From positions 797,628 through 861,627 of the forward strand of contig NZ_JAPVBI010000002.1 of NCBI RefSeq assembly GCF_026967925.1: a DNA stretch of 64,000 nt, written 5' to 3'. The number at the start of each line of letters is the position of its first letter. The stretch's first letter is position 1. The stretch comes from Modestobacter sp. VKM Ac-2985. GTDB taxonomy: Bacteria > Actinomycetota > Actinomycetes > Mycobacteriales > Geodermatophilaceae. Below the pieces are notes generated by a model. The model had not been told where the DNA came from, made no database searches, and saw only the letters and a list, made by a program, of their open reading frames with translations. Positions 1-8,139 of the stretch are shown piece by piece. The translations under genes were made by a program, and so were the position numbers.

Positions 1-138
1 GTCGAGGCGGCTGCGGCGAACGGCTGGATCGACCGCGAGCGGGCGGTCCTGGAGACGCTCACCGCGATCCGACGGGCGGGCGCGGGCTCGGTGCTCACCT
101 ACTGGGCGGTCGAGGCCGCCCGCTGGCTGCGCCGGTAG
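1..138 (+). CDS. hemB: Delta-aminolevulinic acid dehydratase (porphobilinogen synthase), C-terminal end only
   Basis: The first 45 codons of the window are open and end at a TAG. The translation ends with [20 protein letters not shown] followed by a [15 protein letters not shown] tail, which matches the C-terminus of HemB, where a Leu-Thr-Tyr-Trp segment near the end is typical. HemB condenses two 5-aminolevulinates to porphobilinogen. The start and active-site lysines lie upstream of the window. Position directly before hemL supports the call, since the two genes act in consecutive early steps of tetrapyrrole synthesis. The identification rests on a short fragment plus context. Confidence 0.8.
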   Translation, partial: VEAAAANGWIDRERAVLETLTAIRRAGAGSVLTYWAVEAARWLRR

Positions 139-218
139 CGAGTCGGGCTGAGAGTGGCGCTGCTCACCGTCCCCCCTGCGGGCGGCGCGGACACAGCCGC
201 GCCTGGGAGAGTGGGACC

Positions 219-1583
219 GTGACTGAGCCCTACCCGTACGAGGCCCCGGTGTCGGCAGAGCTGTTCGAGCGGGCCGGCCGGGTGACGCCCGGGGGCGTGA
301 ACTCCCCGGTGCGCGCGTTCAAGGCCGTGGGGGGCACCCCGCGGTTCATGGCCTCGGGCTCGGGTCCGTGGCTCACCGACGTCGACGGCCGCCGCTACGT
401 GGACCTGGTGGCCTCCTGGGGCCCGATGATCCTGGGGCACGCGCACCCGGAGGTGGTCGCCGCCGTCACGGCCGCGGCCCGCAACGGGTTCACCTTCGGC
501 ACCCCCACCGCCGCCGAGGCGGAGCTGGCGGAGGAGATCGTCGCGCGGGTGGCCCCGGTCGAACGGGTGCGGCTGGTGAACTCCGGCACCGAGGCGGTCC
601 TCTCCGCGGTGCGGCTGGCCCGCGGGTACACCGGCCGGCCGCTGGTCGTGAAGTTCGCCGGCTGCTACCACGGGCACGTCGACGCCCTGCTGGCCTCGGC
701 CGGGTCCGGCGTCGCGACCCTCGGCCTCCCGGACACCCCGGGCGTGACCACGGGCGCGGCGGCCGACACGATCGTGCTGCCCTACAACGACGTCGCCGCG
801 GTCGAGGCGGTCTTCGCCGAGCGCGGCGACCAGATCGCCTGTGTGGTCACCGAGGCGGCCGCCGGGAACATGGGCGTCGTCCCACCGCTGGACGGCTTCA
901 ACGGCCACCTCCGCCGGATCACCGCCGCTGCGGGTGCGCTGCTGCTGGTCGACGAGGTGATGACCGGGTTCCGTGTCTCCGGGGCCGGTTGGTACGGCCT
1001 GGACCCGGTGGACGCCGACCTGTTCACCTTCGGGAAGGTCATGGGCGGCGGCATGCCGGCCGCGGCGTTCGGTGGCCGCGCCGACGTGATGGACCAGCTG
1101 GCCCCGTCCGGGCCGGTCTACCAGGCGGGCACGCTGGCCGGGAACCCCGTCGCGGTGGCGGCCGGGCTGACCACCCTGCGGCTGTGCACCGACGAGGTCT
1201 ACGAGCGGTGCGACTCGGTCGCCGCCCTGCTGCGGGGTGCTGCCAGCGCGGCGCTGTTCGCCGCCGGGGTGCCGCACCGGGTGCAGCAGGCCGGCTCGAT
1301 GTTCTCGGTCTTCTTCTTGCCCGACGAGCGCCAGGTGCGCGACTACGACGACGCCCGCAGCCAGGACGTCGCCGCGCACACCGCCTTCTTCCACGCCATG
1401 CTCGCCCGCGGGGTCTACCTGCCGCCCTCGGCGTTCGAGGCGTGGTTCGTCAGCGCCGCCCTGGACGACGAGGCGCTCGACCACGTGCTGGCCGCGCTGC
1501 CCGCCGCCGCGTCGGCCGCCGCGGCCGCTGCCGGCGGCGCCGCCTCGCCCGAGGCGAAGGACACCCTGGAGCTGCAGCCGTGA
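219..1583 (+). CDS. hemL: Glutamate-1-semialdehyde 2,1-aminomutase
   Basis: 454 residues, the usual length. A PLP-dependent enzyme of aminotransferase fold that converts glutamate-1-semialdehyde to 5-aminolevulinate, the C5 route to heme. The N-terminus carries the family signature around [15 protein letters not shown], the PLP phosphate region around NSGTEA, the aspartate of [12 protein letters not shown], and the Schiff-base lysine in [11 protein letters not shown] (Lys273). GTG start at 219, 80 nt after the hemB stop. The stop overlaps the GTG of the next gene, so it heads a seven-gene run through ccsB. The C-terminus ends in an Ala-rich tail. Neighbours hemB and cytochrome c maturation genes place it in heme supply. 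Confidence 0.96.
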   Translation: MTEPYPYEAPVSAELFERAGRVTPGGVNSPVRAFKAVGGTPRFMASGSGPWLTDVDGRRYVDLVASWGPMILGHAHPEVVAAVTAAARNGFTFGTPTAAEAELAEEIVARVAPVERVRLVNSGTEAVLSAVRLARGYTGRPLVVKFAGCYHGHVDALLASAGSGVATLGLPDTPGVTTGAAADTIVLPYNDVAAVEAVFAERGDQIACVVTEAAAGNMGVVPPLDGFNGHLRRITAAAGALLLVDEVMTGFRVSGAGWYGLDPVDADLFTFGKVMGGGMPAAAFGGRADVMDQLAPSGPVYQAGTLAGNPVAVAAGLTTLRLCTDEVYERCDSVAALLRGAASAALFAAGVPHRVQQAGSMFSVFFLPDERQVRDYDDARSQDVAAHTAFFHAMLARGVYLPPSAFEAWFVSAALDDEALDHVLAALPAAASAAAAAAGGAASPEAKDTLELQP

Positions 1584-2227
1584 GCGAGCGTGCGAGCGAG
1601 ACCACCGTCGTCCACCTGATGCGGCACGGCGAGGTGCACAACCCGGCCGGCGTGCTCTACGGCCGGCTGCCCGGCTACCGGCTGAGCGAGGCCGGTGAGG
1701 GCATGGCCCGCACCGCGGCCACCTGGTTCGCCGACCGCGACGTCACGCACCTGGTCGCCAGCCCGCTGGAACGGGCGCAGCAGACCGCGCGCCCCATCGC
1801 GGACACGCTGGGGCTGGAGATCGCCACGGACGAGCGGCTGATCGAGGCGGGCAACTCCTTCGAGGGCAAGACGTTCGGTGTCGGTGACGGGGCGATGCGG
1901 CACCCGGGCAACTGGTGGCGGCTGCGCAACCCGTGGACGCCGTCGTGGGGCGAGCCGTACCGGGAGATCGCCGCGCGGATGCTCGGCGCGATCGACACCG
2001 CCCGGGACGCCGCCCGTGGGCACGCCGCCGTCTGCGTCAGCCACCAGCTGCCGGTCTGGACGGTGCGGCTGCACCTGGAGGGCCGCCGCTACCTGCACGA
2101 CCCGCGTCGCCGGGAGTGCGGGCTGGCCAGCGTCACCTCGCTCACCTACGACGGCGACCGGTTGGTGCGGCTGGAGTACGCCGAGCCGGCCGGGGCCACC
2201 GACCCCGATGCGGTGCCCGGTGCGTAG
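1580..2227 (+). CDS. Histidine phosphatase (phosphoglycerate mutase-like) family protein
   Basis: 215 residues from a GTG start that overlaps the hemL stop (GTGA). The catalytic RHG motif with phospho-accepting His16 sits in [14 protein letters not shown]; the second conserved histidine is in CVSHQLPVW. Family members are phosphatases or mutases and the substrate cannot be told from sequence. The same gene occurs between hemL and the cytochrome c maturation genes in mycobacteria (Rv0525 in M. tuberculosis), so a link to this pathway is likely but unproven. Longer open frames upstream in this frame only reflect the absence of stops inside hemL. Confidence 0.88.
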   Translation: MSERASETTVVHLMRHGEVHNPAGVLYGRLPGYRLSEAGEGMARTAATWFADRDVTHLVASPLERAQQTARPIADTLGLEIATDERLIEAGNSFEGKTFGVGDGAMRHPGNWWRLRNPWTPSWGEPYREIAARMLGAIDTARDAARGHAAVCVSHQLPVWTVRLHLEGRRYLHDPRRRECGLASVTSLTYDGDRLVRLEYAEPAGATDPDAVPGA

Positions 2228-2795
2228 CCGACTGGCTGCCGCGCTGGCGGTGGCCGCCGCGCTCACCGCCGGCTGCAGCGCCGGGGAGGACGCGGTCGAC
2301 GTGACCAACGGCGGCGAGTTCCGTTTCGAGGCGGCGACGCCGGACGCCGAGGTCATCCCCGAGGGCGAACGGGCCAGCGCGCCCGAGTTCTCCGGCACGC
2401 TGCTCGGCGGCGGGGACTTCCGCTCCGCGGAGCTCGCCGGGGACGTCGCGGTGCTCAACTTCTGGGGCTCCTGGTGCGCGCCCTGCCGGGTGGAGAGCCC
2501 CGAGTTCCAGGAGGTCTACACCGAGGTCCGGGACGACGGCGTCCAGTTCCTGGGCCTCAACGTCAAGGACACCGAGCAGCTGGCCACGGCCTTCGTGGAC
2601 AGCAAGGGGATCACCTTCCCCTCGCTGCACGACCCGCGCGGTGAGGTGGCCCTGGCGTTCCGCGACTACCCGGCCAGCGCGATCCCCTCGACGATCGTGC
2701 TGGACCGAGACGGTCGCGTCGCAGCGGTGTACACCGGTGCTGTGCACCAGGACGACCTGCGCACCGTGATCACCCAGCTGACCGGGGAGGCCTGA
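2220..2795 (+). CDS. TlpA/ResA-like thiol-disulfide oxidoreductase, lipoprotein
   Basis: 191 residues from the GTG at 2220, overlapping the preceding stop; an ATG at 2208 in the same frame would add four residues. An arginine-led hydrophobic signal ends in the lipobox LTAGC with Cys19 as the lipidation site. A thioredoxin-like AhpC/TSA-Redoxin domain follows with the redox motif WCAPC (Trp85, Cys86, Cys89) and a cis-proline region near SAIPSTIVLDRDG. Such proteins reduce apocytochrome c thiols outside the membrane before heme attachment, using electrons delivered by CcdA, encoded three bases downstream. Operon position with ccdA, resB and ccsB strongly supports the role. Confidence 0.92.
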   Translation: MRSRLAAALAVAAALTAGCSAGEDAVDVTNGGEFRFEAATPDAEVIPEGERASAPEFSGTLLGGGDFRSAELAGDVAVLNFWGSWCAPCRVESPEFQEVYTEVRDDGVQFLGLNVKDTEQLATAFVDSKGITFPSLHDPRGEVALAFRDYPASAIPSTIVLDRDGRVAAVYTGAVHQDDLRTVITQLTGEA

Positions 2796-2798
2796 CCC

Positions 2799-3668
2799 AT
2801 GGTGGAGGCCATCAGGGAGCTGATCGGTGACGGGCCGCTGCTGGTCGCCGCCGCGGTGGCGGCGCTGGCCGGGCTGATCAGCTTCGCCTCGCCCTGCGTC
2901 CTGCCGCTGGTCCCCGGCTACCTCTCCTACGTCACCGGACTGGTGGGCAGCGCCCCACGGACACCGGCTCCGGCCGGCACGGCCCCGGTGGGCGGACCGG
3001 CGGCGGGCGGGCCCTCGGCGGGTGTGGCCTCCGGATCGTCGGTGGCCACCGCCGTCCAGCCGGTCGACGAGCGGGCCTCGCGGGGCCGGATGGTGCTCGG
3101 CTCGGTGTTGTTCGTGCTCGGCTTCACGGTGGTCTTCGTGGCGATCAGCAGCGCCTTCGGCGGGCTGGGCCGGCTGCTGCTGGAGTACAACGACGTGATC
3201 ACCCGGGTGATGGGCCTGGTCACCATCGTGGTGGGGCTGGGCTTCCTGGGGTGGCTGCCGTTCCTGCAGCGCACCGCCCGGATCAACGCCCGCCCGGCGG
3301 TCGGCCTGGCCGGCGCGCCGCTGCTCGGTGTGGTCTTCGGCCTGGGCTGGACCCCGTGCCTGGGCCCGACCCTGCAGGCGGTGCAGAGCCTGGCCTTCAC
3401 CGAGGCGACCGTGGGGCGTGGTGCGTTCCTGGGGCTCGCCTACTGCCTCGGGCTCGGCGTGCCGTTCGTGCTCGTGGCCCTGGGCGCCCGCTGGGCCGTG
3501 GGGGCGATGTCGTTCCTGCGCCGCAACGCCCGCACGGTCACCCGGGTCGGCGGGATCGTGCTCATCGGGGTCGGCCTGATGCTGGTCACCGGCGCCTGGA
3601 CCGAGCTGATGATCTGGCTGCGCGGCTGGCTGGCCGCCACCGGACTGGCCGAGTCGGCCCCGCTGTGA
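2799..3668 (+). CDS. ccdA: Cytochrome c biogenesis protein CcdA (DsbD transmembrane family)
   Basis: 289 residues with six predicted membrane segments. It passes electrons from cytoplasmic thioredoxin across the membrane to the TlpA-like lipoprotein. The two redox cysteines are visible: Cys33 in the first segment (SPCVLPLVPGYLSYV) and Cys187 in GWTPCLGPT. Between helices 1 and 2 is a low-complexity Ala/Pro/Gly insert (about residues 50-90), longer than in minimal CcdA proteins. ATG start three bases after the previous stop. The stop overlaps the resB GTG (GTGA), indicating translational coupling. Confidence 0.95.
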   Translation: MVEAIRELIGDGPLLVAAAVAALAGLISFASPCVLPLVPGYLSYVTGLVGSAPRTPAPAGTAPVGGPAAGGPSAGVASGSSVATAVQPVDERASRGRMVLGSVLFVLGFTVVFVAISSAFGGLGRLLLEYNDVITRVMGLVTIVVGLGFLGWLPFLQRTARINARPAVGLAGAPLLGVVFGLGWTPCLGPTLQAVQSLAFTEATVGRGAFLGLAYCLGLGVPFVLVALGARWAVGAMSFLRRNARTVTRVGGIVLIGVGLMLVTGAWTELMIWLRGWLAATGLAESAPL

Positions 3669-5317
3669 CGACGACCGCCCCACCGCGCGCCGCCGCGCCG
3701 GCCAGCCCGCCGTCCCCACCCTCGGCCGGCCGCCGGGTGCTGGGCAGGCTGCTGCGCTGGTGGCGGCAGCTGACCGCGATGCGCACCGCGCTGATGCTGC
3801 TGTTCCTGCTCGCCCTCGCGGCGATCCCGGGTTCGCTGCTGCCGCAGCGCTCGCTCTCGCAGAGCGACGTGGCCGGCTACCTCGCCGAGTACCCCACGCT
3901 CGGACCCTGGCTGGACCGCCTCTACCTCTTCGACGTCTTCAGCTCGCCGTGGTTCGCCGCGATCTACCTGCTGCTGTTCATCTCGCTGATCGGCTGCGTC
4001 GTGCCGCGGGCGATCGAGCACGGCCGCTCCCTGTTCACCCCGCCGCCGAGCGCGCCCCGGCACCTGCAGCGGCTGCCGGAGTCGGCGGCACTGACCACCT
4101 CGCTGCCGGCCCCGGCCGCGCTGGACGTGGTGGAGGAGGAGCTGCGGGTCCGCCGCTTCCGCGTGGTCCGCCGGCAGGGTCGATCCGGCCCGGAGGTGTC
4201 GGCGGAGAAGGGGTACCTCCGGGAGACCGGCAACGTGCTGTTCCACCTCTCGCTGCTGGCGCTGCTGCTCGGCCTGGCCGGCGGCAAGCTGTGGGGCTAC
4301 GAGGGCAGCATCCTGGTGACCGAGGGCCAGGGCTTCTGCAACGCGTTCCAGCAGTACGACACCCACCGGTCCGGGCCGCTGGTCGACGGCGAGGACCTCT
4401 CGGCGCTGTGCGTGGACCTCGACGACTTCGAGGCGCGGTACGAGGAGAACCTCACCGCCGCCTCCTACACCGCGGACATCAGCTGGGAGCTGGACGGCGC
4501 CGACCCGGTGAGCACCACGATCGGGGTCAACGACCCGCTGCGGGTGGGTGGGGACCGGGTCTACGTCACCGGGCACGGTTTCAGCCCCGTCTTCAGCATC
4601 ACCCGCCCGGACGGTCAGACGTTCACCGACCTGTCCGCGCCCTTCCTCCCCGCCGACCTGGGCACGATGCTCAGCCAGGGCGTGCTGAAGGTGCCCGACC
4701 TGGGCGCCGGCTCGACCGAGCAGCTGGCGATCGAGGGGTTCCTGGCCCCCACCGGCGTGCTGGAGGCCGGTTTCCTCACCTCGATCGACCCGCGGCCGCT
4801 GGACCCGAAGGTCGGCATCGACGTCTACACCGGCTACCTGGGGCTGGACTCCGGCGTGCCCCAGTCGGTCTACGCGCTGGACCGGGACCAGATCGACCGC
4901 GGTCTGCTGACCCGGGAGGCCCGGACGAACCTCGCCGTGGGGGAGTCGACCACCCTGCCCGACGGCACCGTGGTCACCTTCAGCGGCCTGAAGGAGTTCG
5001 CGGCGCTGCAGGTCTCGCACGACCCCGGTCAGGTGTGGGTCCTGGGGGCGTCGATCGCCGTCCTGGTCGGCCTGCTGGGCATGCTGCTGGTGCGTCGGGA
5101 GCGGGTGTTCGCCCGCTCCGGCCCCGCTCCGGACGGCGGGGGTACGGTGCTGTCGATCGGCTCGTTGACCCGGGGCAGCGCTGACACCGGTCCCCGCTTC
5201 GCCTCGTTCACCGAGGACGTGCAGGAAGCTCTGGCCACCCGTGCGGAGGCCCCGGCGAACACCCCACCGGTCCGTGGACGCGGGCCGGCACCCGATGAGG
5301 AGGCACCGCCGTCGTGA
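3665..5317 (+). CDS. resB: Cytochrome c biogenesis protein ResB
   Basis: 550 residues from the GTG overlapping the ccdA stop. ResB (Ccs1) with CcsA/CcsB forms the System II heme exporter and cytochrome c synthase. Membrane segments are visible near residues 40-60 (RTALMLLFLLALAAIPGSLL), 95-120, about 195-215 and at the C-terminal VWVLGASIAVLVGLLGMLLV segment, with a large extracytoplasmic domain between the last two. The cytoplasmic tail after the last helix is Ala/Pro-rich. The stop overlaps the GTG of ccsB by four bases, so the two partners are translationally coupled. Confidence 0.95.
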   Translation: MTTTAPPRAAAPASPPSPPSAGRRVLGRLLRWWRQLTAMRTALMLLFLLALAAIPGSLLPQRSLSQSDVAGYLAEYPTLGPWLDRLYLFDVFSSPWFAAIYLLLFISLIGCVVPRAIEHGRSLFTPPPSAPRHLQRLPESAALTTSLPAPAALDVVEEELRVRRFRVVRRQGRSGPEVSAEKGYLRETGNVLFHLSLLALLLGLAGGKLWGYEGSILVTEGQGFCNAFQQYDTHRSGPLVDGEDLSALCVDLDDFEARYEENLTAASYTADISWELDGADPVSTTIGVNDPLRVGGDRVYVTGHGFSPVFSITRPDGQTFTDLSAPFLPADLGTMLSQGVLKVPDLGAGSTEQLAIEGFLAPTGVLEAGFLTSIDPRPLDPKVGIDVYTGYLGLDSGVPQSVYALDRDQIDRGLLTREARTNLAVGESTTLPDGTVVTFSGLKEFAALQVSHDPGQVWVLGASIAVLVGLLGMLLVRRERVFARSGPAPDGGGTVLSIGSLTRGSADTGPRFASFTEDVQEALATRAEAPANTPPVRGRGPAPDEEAPPS

Positions 5318-6270
5318 TCGACGAGTCGCTGGCCGCACTGTCCGACACGCTGTTCTCCGTCAGCGTCGGGCTGTACTCGCTGGCCGTGGTCGCGTTCTGC
5401 GCCGAGCTGGCCTTCGGCCGGTCGCGGCAGTCCAGCAGGGAGCTCGTGGCCGCCGGCGGGCCCGCGGTGCCGTCGGCCGAGACACCGGCGGCGGAGCCCG
5501 CGGGGGCGCGCCGGCTGGGTCTGGTCGGGATGGTGCTGACCGGGCTGGGTGCGCTCACCCACGCCGGGGTGCTGGTCGCCCGCGGCATGGCCACCGACCG
5601 GTTGCCCTGGGGCAACATGTACGAGTTCGCCACCGCGGTGGTGCTGGTGGCGGTCGTGGCCTACCTGGTGCTCGCCGTGCGGGCGCCGTCCCTGCGGCAC
5701 ATCGGCGTCTTCCTGCTGGCGCCGGTCGTGCTGTCGATGGTGCTCATCGGGCTGTTCCTCTACGCCGAGGCCGGCCCGCTGGTCGCTGCCCTGCGGTCGA
5801 GCTGGCTGGCGATCCACGTCAGCACCGCCACCATCGGCTTCGGCATCTTCTTCGTCAGCGGCATCGCCAGCGTGCTGTACCTGGTGCGCACCCGGCGGGA
5901 CGCCACGGTCGCGGCCGGTGCCGGCACGGCCGCACCGTCGCTGCTGGACCGGTTGCCCACGGCGGCGGCGCTGGACCGCACCGCGCACCGCACCGCCGTG
6001 TTCGGCTTCCCGATCTGGACCTTCGCGGTCATCGCCGGCGCGATCTGGGCGGAGAGCGCCTGGGGTCGGTTCTGGGGCTGGGACCCGAAGGAGACCTGGG
6101 CGTTCATCGCCTGGATCGTGTACGCCGCCTACCTGCACGCGCGCACCACGGCCGGTTGGCGGGGGCGTCCCTCGGCGTGGATCAACATCGTCGGCCTCGC
6201 GGTGATGATCTTCAACCTGCTCTTCGTCAACCTGGTGTCGACCGGCCTGCACAGCTACGGCGGCGTCTGA
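5314..6270 (+). CDS. ccsB: Cytochrome c biogenesis protein CcsB (CcsA-type heme handling protein)
   Basis: 318 residues, GTG start overlapping the resB stop. A polytopic membrane protein that carries heme across the membrane and ligates it to apocytochrome c with ResB. The tryptophan-rich heme-handling motif WGRFWGWDPKETW begins at residue 250, and conserved histidines lie nearby (YLHARTTAGW). Eight or so hydrophobic segments are visible. It is the last gene of the overlapping hemL-to-ccsB run and is followed by a hairpin at 6285-6318. Confidence 0.95.
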   Translation: MIDESLAALSDTLFSVSVGLYSLAVVAFCAELAFGRSRQSSRELVAAGGPAVPSAETPAAEPAGARRLGLVGMVLTGLGALTHAGVLVARGMATDRLPWGNMYEFATAVVLVAVVAYLVLAVRAPSLRHIGVFLLAPVVLSMVLIGLFLYAEAGPLVAALRSSWLAIHVSTATIGFGIFFVSGIASVLYLVRTRRDATVAAGAGTAAPSLLDRLPTAAALDRTAHRTAVFGFPIWTFAVIAGAIWAESAWGRFWGWDPKETWAFIAWIVYAAYLHARTTAGWRGRPSAWINIVGLAVMIFNLLFVNLVSTGLHSYGGV

Positions 6271-6284
6271 CCCTGCCCGGGCGT

Positions 6285-6318
6285 GGTGGGTGCTGAGCTG
6301 AACGGCCGGTCACCCACC
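6285..6318 (+). terminator. Possible terminator hairpin after ccsB
   Basis: Perfect 8-bp inverted repeat GGTGGGTG / CACCCACC with an 18-nt loop, 14 bases after the ccsB stop. There is no T-run, as usual in high-GC actinobacteria, so termination is inferred from stem and position only. Confidence 0.4.
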
Positions 6319-6420
6319 GTCACCTTCGAGTGAGACGGGGCGGTCAGCGCACGCCATCTCCCGCCGCAGGGCCTGGTCCATGGCATCCTGACCGCATGAC
6401 TGAGAGCGGTGGAGCTCACC

Positions 6421-6852
6421 GTGGGTAGGCACTCGGCCGGGAGTCGTGCGCGCGTCGACCCGATCGTCGCTGCCGCGCTGTCGCAGCGGGCGGCGTCGGT
6501 GGAGCCGCCCCAGCCGCGTCCCGCGCCCGACCGGTCCGAGGGCGAGCAGGACGGTGGCCTGGGCTGGCCCGGTGAGCCCGGCGAGGGCTCCGGTCTCGGG
6601 TGGCCGGCGGACACCACGCCGGCGGACACCACGGCAGCGGACACCGATCCGGAGGACACCAGGGGCCAGGACACCTCGGCCGTCGGGACTGCAGCCACCG
6701 ACGTCACGGTGACCGACACGGCTGTGGCTGCGCTGCCGGTGGCCCCGGCGGCTCGGGACGGAGGACCGTCCAGGCGCCGGTTCGGCTGGCGACGGTGGTT
6801 CGGTGGCGGTTCCGCGGTGCCACCCACGCCGTCGGGCAGCAACGCCGCCTGA
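6421..6852 (+). CDS. Hypothetical protein, basic MGRHS-type start, low-complexity middle
   Basis: 143 residues; function not recognised. The GTG at 6421 is preferred over an in-frame GTG at 6409 because GGTGGAG lies six bases before it and the result begins with VGRHS, a start seen in many small actinobacterial hypothetical proteins. The middle is Pro/Asp/Thr-rich with short ADTTPADTTAADT-like repeats, and the C-terminus is strongly basic and aromatic (RRRFGWRRWFGGG). No membrane segment or catalytic motif is visible; it is probably largely disordered. A strong terminator follows at once. Confidence 0.6.
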   Translation: MGRHSAGSRARVDPIVAAALSQRAASVEPPQPRPAPDRSEGEQDGGLGWPGEPGEGSGLGWPADTTPADTTAADTDPEDTRGQDTSAVGTAATDVTVTDTAVAALPVAPAARDGGPSRRRFGWRRWFGGGSAVPPTPSGSNAA

Positions 6853-6868
6853 GCAGGGAGCAGGGAAG

Positions 6869-6906
6869 CGACGAGTCGCCGACCCCGGAGGGGCGGCGAC
6901 TCGTCG
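6869..6906. terminator. Strong bidirectional terminator hairpin
   Basis: Perfect 13-bp inverted repeat CGACGAGTCGCCG / CGGCGACTCGTCG, extended by an inner CCCC/GGGG stem after a single bulged base. It lies between the stops of the convergent genes at 6421-6852 (+) and 6944-7198 (-), so it can serve both strands. Confidence 0.75.
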
Positions 6907-6943
6907 TGTGTCGGGGAGCGGGCCAGGCGACCCGCGGGTCAGC

Positions 6944-7198
6944 TCAGGCGGCCGTCGTCCCGTCGTCCCGCTGGGCTCGCTGCGCCCGCCGCTCGAGCTC
7001 GCGCAGGAACTCCGGGTCGTCGTCGGGGGCCACCGGCCGGGTGGGCCGCTGGGCCCGGGGCGGGCGGGGCCCGCGTGTCGGACGCTCCGGACGACCGATG
7101 CCGCCGGACCCCCCTCGGCCACCGTCCTGCGCCGACGCGGCGCGCATCACCAGTACGACCACGGCCACCGCGATCACCAACATCACCAGGAAGACCAT
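6944..7198 (-). CDS. Small single-pass membrane protein, hypothetical
   Basis: 84 residues. ATG start at 7198 preceded on the minus strand by GGGGGTGG, a good ribosome binding site four bases away. An N-terminal hydrophobic segment (residues 2-18, VFLVMLVIAVAVVVLVM) is followed by a Gly/Arg/Pro-rich linker and a charged C-terminus with the helix FLRELERRAQRAQRDD. This layout fits an N-terminally anchored small membrane protein with a cytoplasmic tail. No family was recognised. The in-frame open region upstream of 7198 is antisense to the Lrp gene and is not part of it. Confidence 0.65.
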   Translation of the reverse strand: MVFLVMLVIAVAVVVLVMRAASAQDGGRGGSGGIGRPERPTRGPRPPRAQRPTRPVAPDDDPEFLRELERRAQRAQRDDGTTAA

Positions 7199-7252
7199 CG
7201 GGCCACCCCCCTCATCACCACCAATGTACGACCGCGGCGATACTCGGACCCG

Positions 7253-7765
7253 GTGATCTCCTGCCCGACCGGGCAGGGCCCTGCGCCAGCGCCCCGCGGG
7301 CGGGCACCCGAGGAGCCGGAGGGCGACATCGACGCAGTCGACGAGCAGCTGATCAGCCTGCTGCGGGCCAACGGCCGGGCCAGCTACGCCGAGCTCGCCC
7401 GGCAGGTCGGGCTCTCCGCCCCCTCGGTGCACGAGCGGGTCGGGAAGCTGGAGGCCGCCGGCGTCATCACCGGCTACCAGGCCGTGGTCGACCCGGCCTC
7501 CGTCGGGCTCGGGGTCACGGCCCTGGTCGGGGTGATCGAGAGCGACCAGGTCGACGACACCGGCCTGGAAGAGGCGATGGCGGAGCTGGCGTCGGTGGAG
7601 GACTGTTGGCGGGTGGCCGGCAGTGAGGGGTACGTCCTCAAGGTGCGGGTCCCCGACATCCGGGCACTCGAGGACACCATCAGTGCGTTGAACAGGATCC
7701 GGGGCGTCGCACGCACCCGGACGACCGTGGTGCTGTCGACCAAGTGGGAGGGCCGTCGTGGCTGA
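7253..7765 (+). CDS. Lrp/AsnC family transcriptional regulator
   Basis: 170 residues from a GTG at 7253. The N-terminal winged helix-turn-helix reads IDAVDEQLISLLRANGRASY then AELARQVGLSAPSVHERVGKL, a classic AsnC-type domain with recognition helix SAPSVHERV. It is followed by the RAM ligand-binding and oligomerisation domain. Family members bind amino acids or related small molecules and act as activators or repressors. It overlaps the DUF4229 gene by eight bases, so the two are cotranscribed. The first 25 residues before the HTH are Pro/Ala-rich and the exact start is uncertain. Confidence 0.88.
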   Translation: MISCPTGQGPAPAPRGRAPEEPEGDIDAVDEQLISLLRANGRASYAELARQVGLSAPSVHERVGKLEAAGVITGYQAVVDPASVGLGVTALVGVIESDQVDDTGLEEAMAELASVEDCWRVAGSEGYVLKVRVPDIRALEDTISALNRIRGVARTRTTVVLSTKWEGRRG

Positions 7766-8081
7766 GCAGATGAGGACCGGCGGGGCGTCGGTCCCCGGCG
7801 GCACCGACGAGGGGACGCCGAGCCGGGGCGGGGTCGCCACGTGGCTGGCGATCTACACCCTCGCGCGGCTGGCCATCGCCGCCGCGCTGATCGGGCTGCT
7901 GTGGGTGCTCGGGCTGCCCGGCGCCCCCGGCTTCCTGTTCGGGGTGCTGCTGGCGATGCCGGTGTCCTACCTCGTGCTCGGTGGGGTGCGCCAGCAGCTG
8001 ACCACCGCCCTGGTGGCCCGCAACGTCCGCAAGGAGCAGCTGCGGGCCGAGCTCCGCGGCTCCGCCGCCGACGACGGTTGA
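7758..8081 (+). CDS. DUF4229-type small membrane protein
   Basis: 107 residues, GTG start overlapping the preceding stop. Two hydrophobic segments (about residues 29-48 and 51-75) form a hairpin, followed by a basic and then charged C-terminal helix (RNVRKEQLRAELRG). This matches the small actinobacterial DUF4229 membrane family, whose function is unknown and which is often found near menaquinone genes. Here it converges on menA, separated only by a 58-bp dyad element. Confidence 0.75.
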   Translation: MAEQMRTGGASVPGGTDEGTPSRGGVATWLAIYTLARLAIAAALIGLLWVLGLPGAPGFLFGVLLAMPVSYLVLGGVRQQLTTALVARNVRKEQLRAELRGSAADDG

Positions 8082-8139
8082 AGGACCCCGCTGCCCCCCA
8101 CCCCTCGCTCCGCTCGGGGCGGGCCCCTGCAGCGGGGCC
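8082..8139. repeat. Dispersed dyad element, copy A (probable bidirectional terminator)
   Basis: Begins directly after the DUF4229 stop and ends at the menA stop. Outer stem AGG-a-CCCCGCTGC / GCAGCGGGG-CCT has nine perfect pairs plus three more beyond one bulged A. Inside are a C-run/G-run stem and a loop TCGCTCCGCTC. The same architecture, including the bulged A and a TCG...CTC loop, recurs at 52682-52737 and 57195-57251. Placement between convergent stops suggests transcription termination. Confidence 0.75.

Noticed and set aside
6396..6428. 10-codon frame MTESGGAHRG overlapping the start of the gene at 6421
   Set aside because: No ribosome binding site of its own, low information, likely chance.
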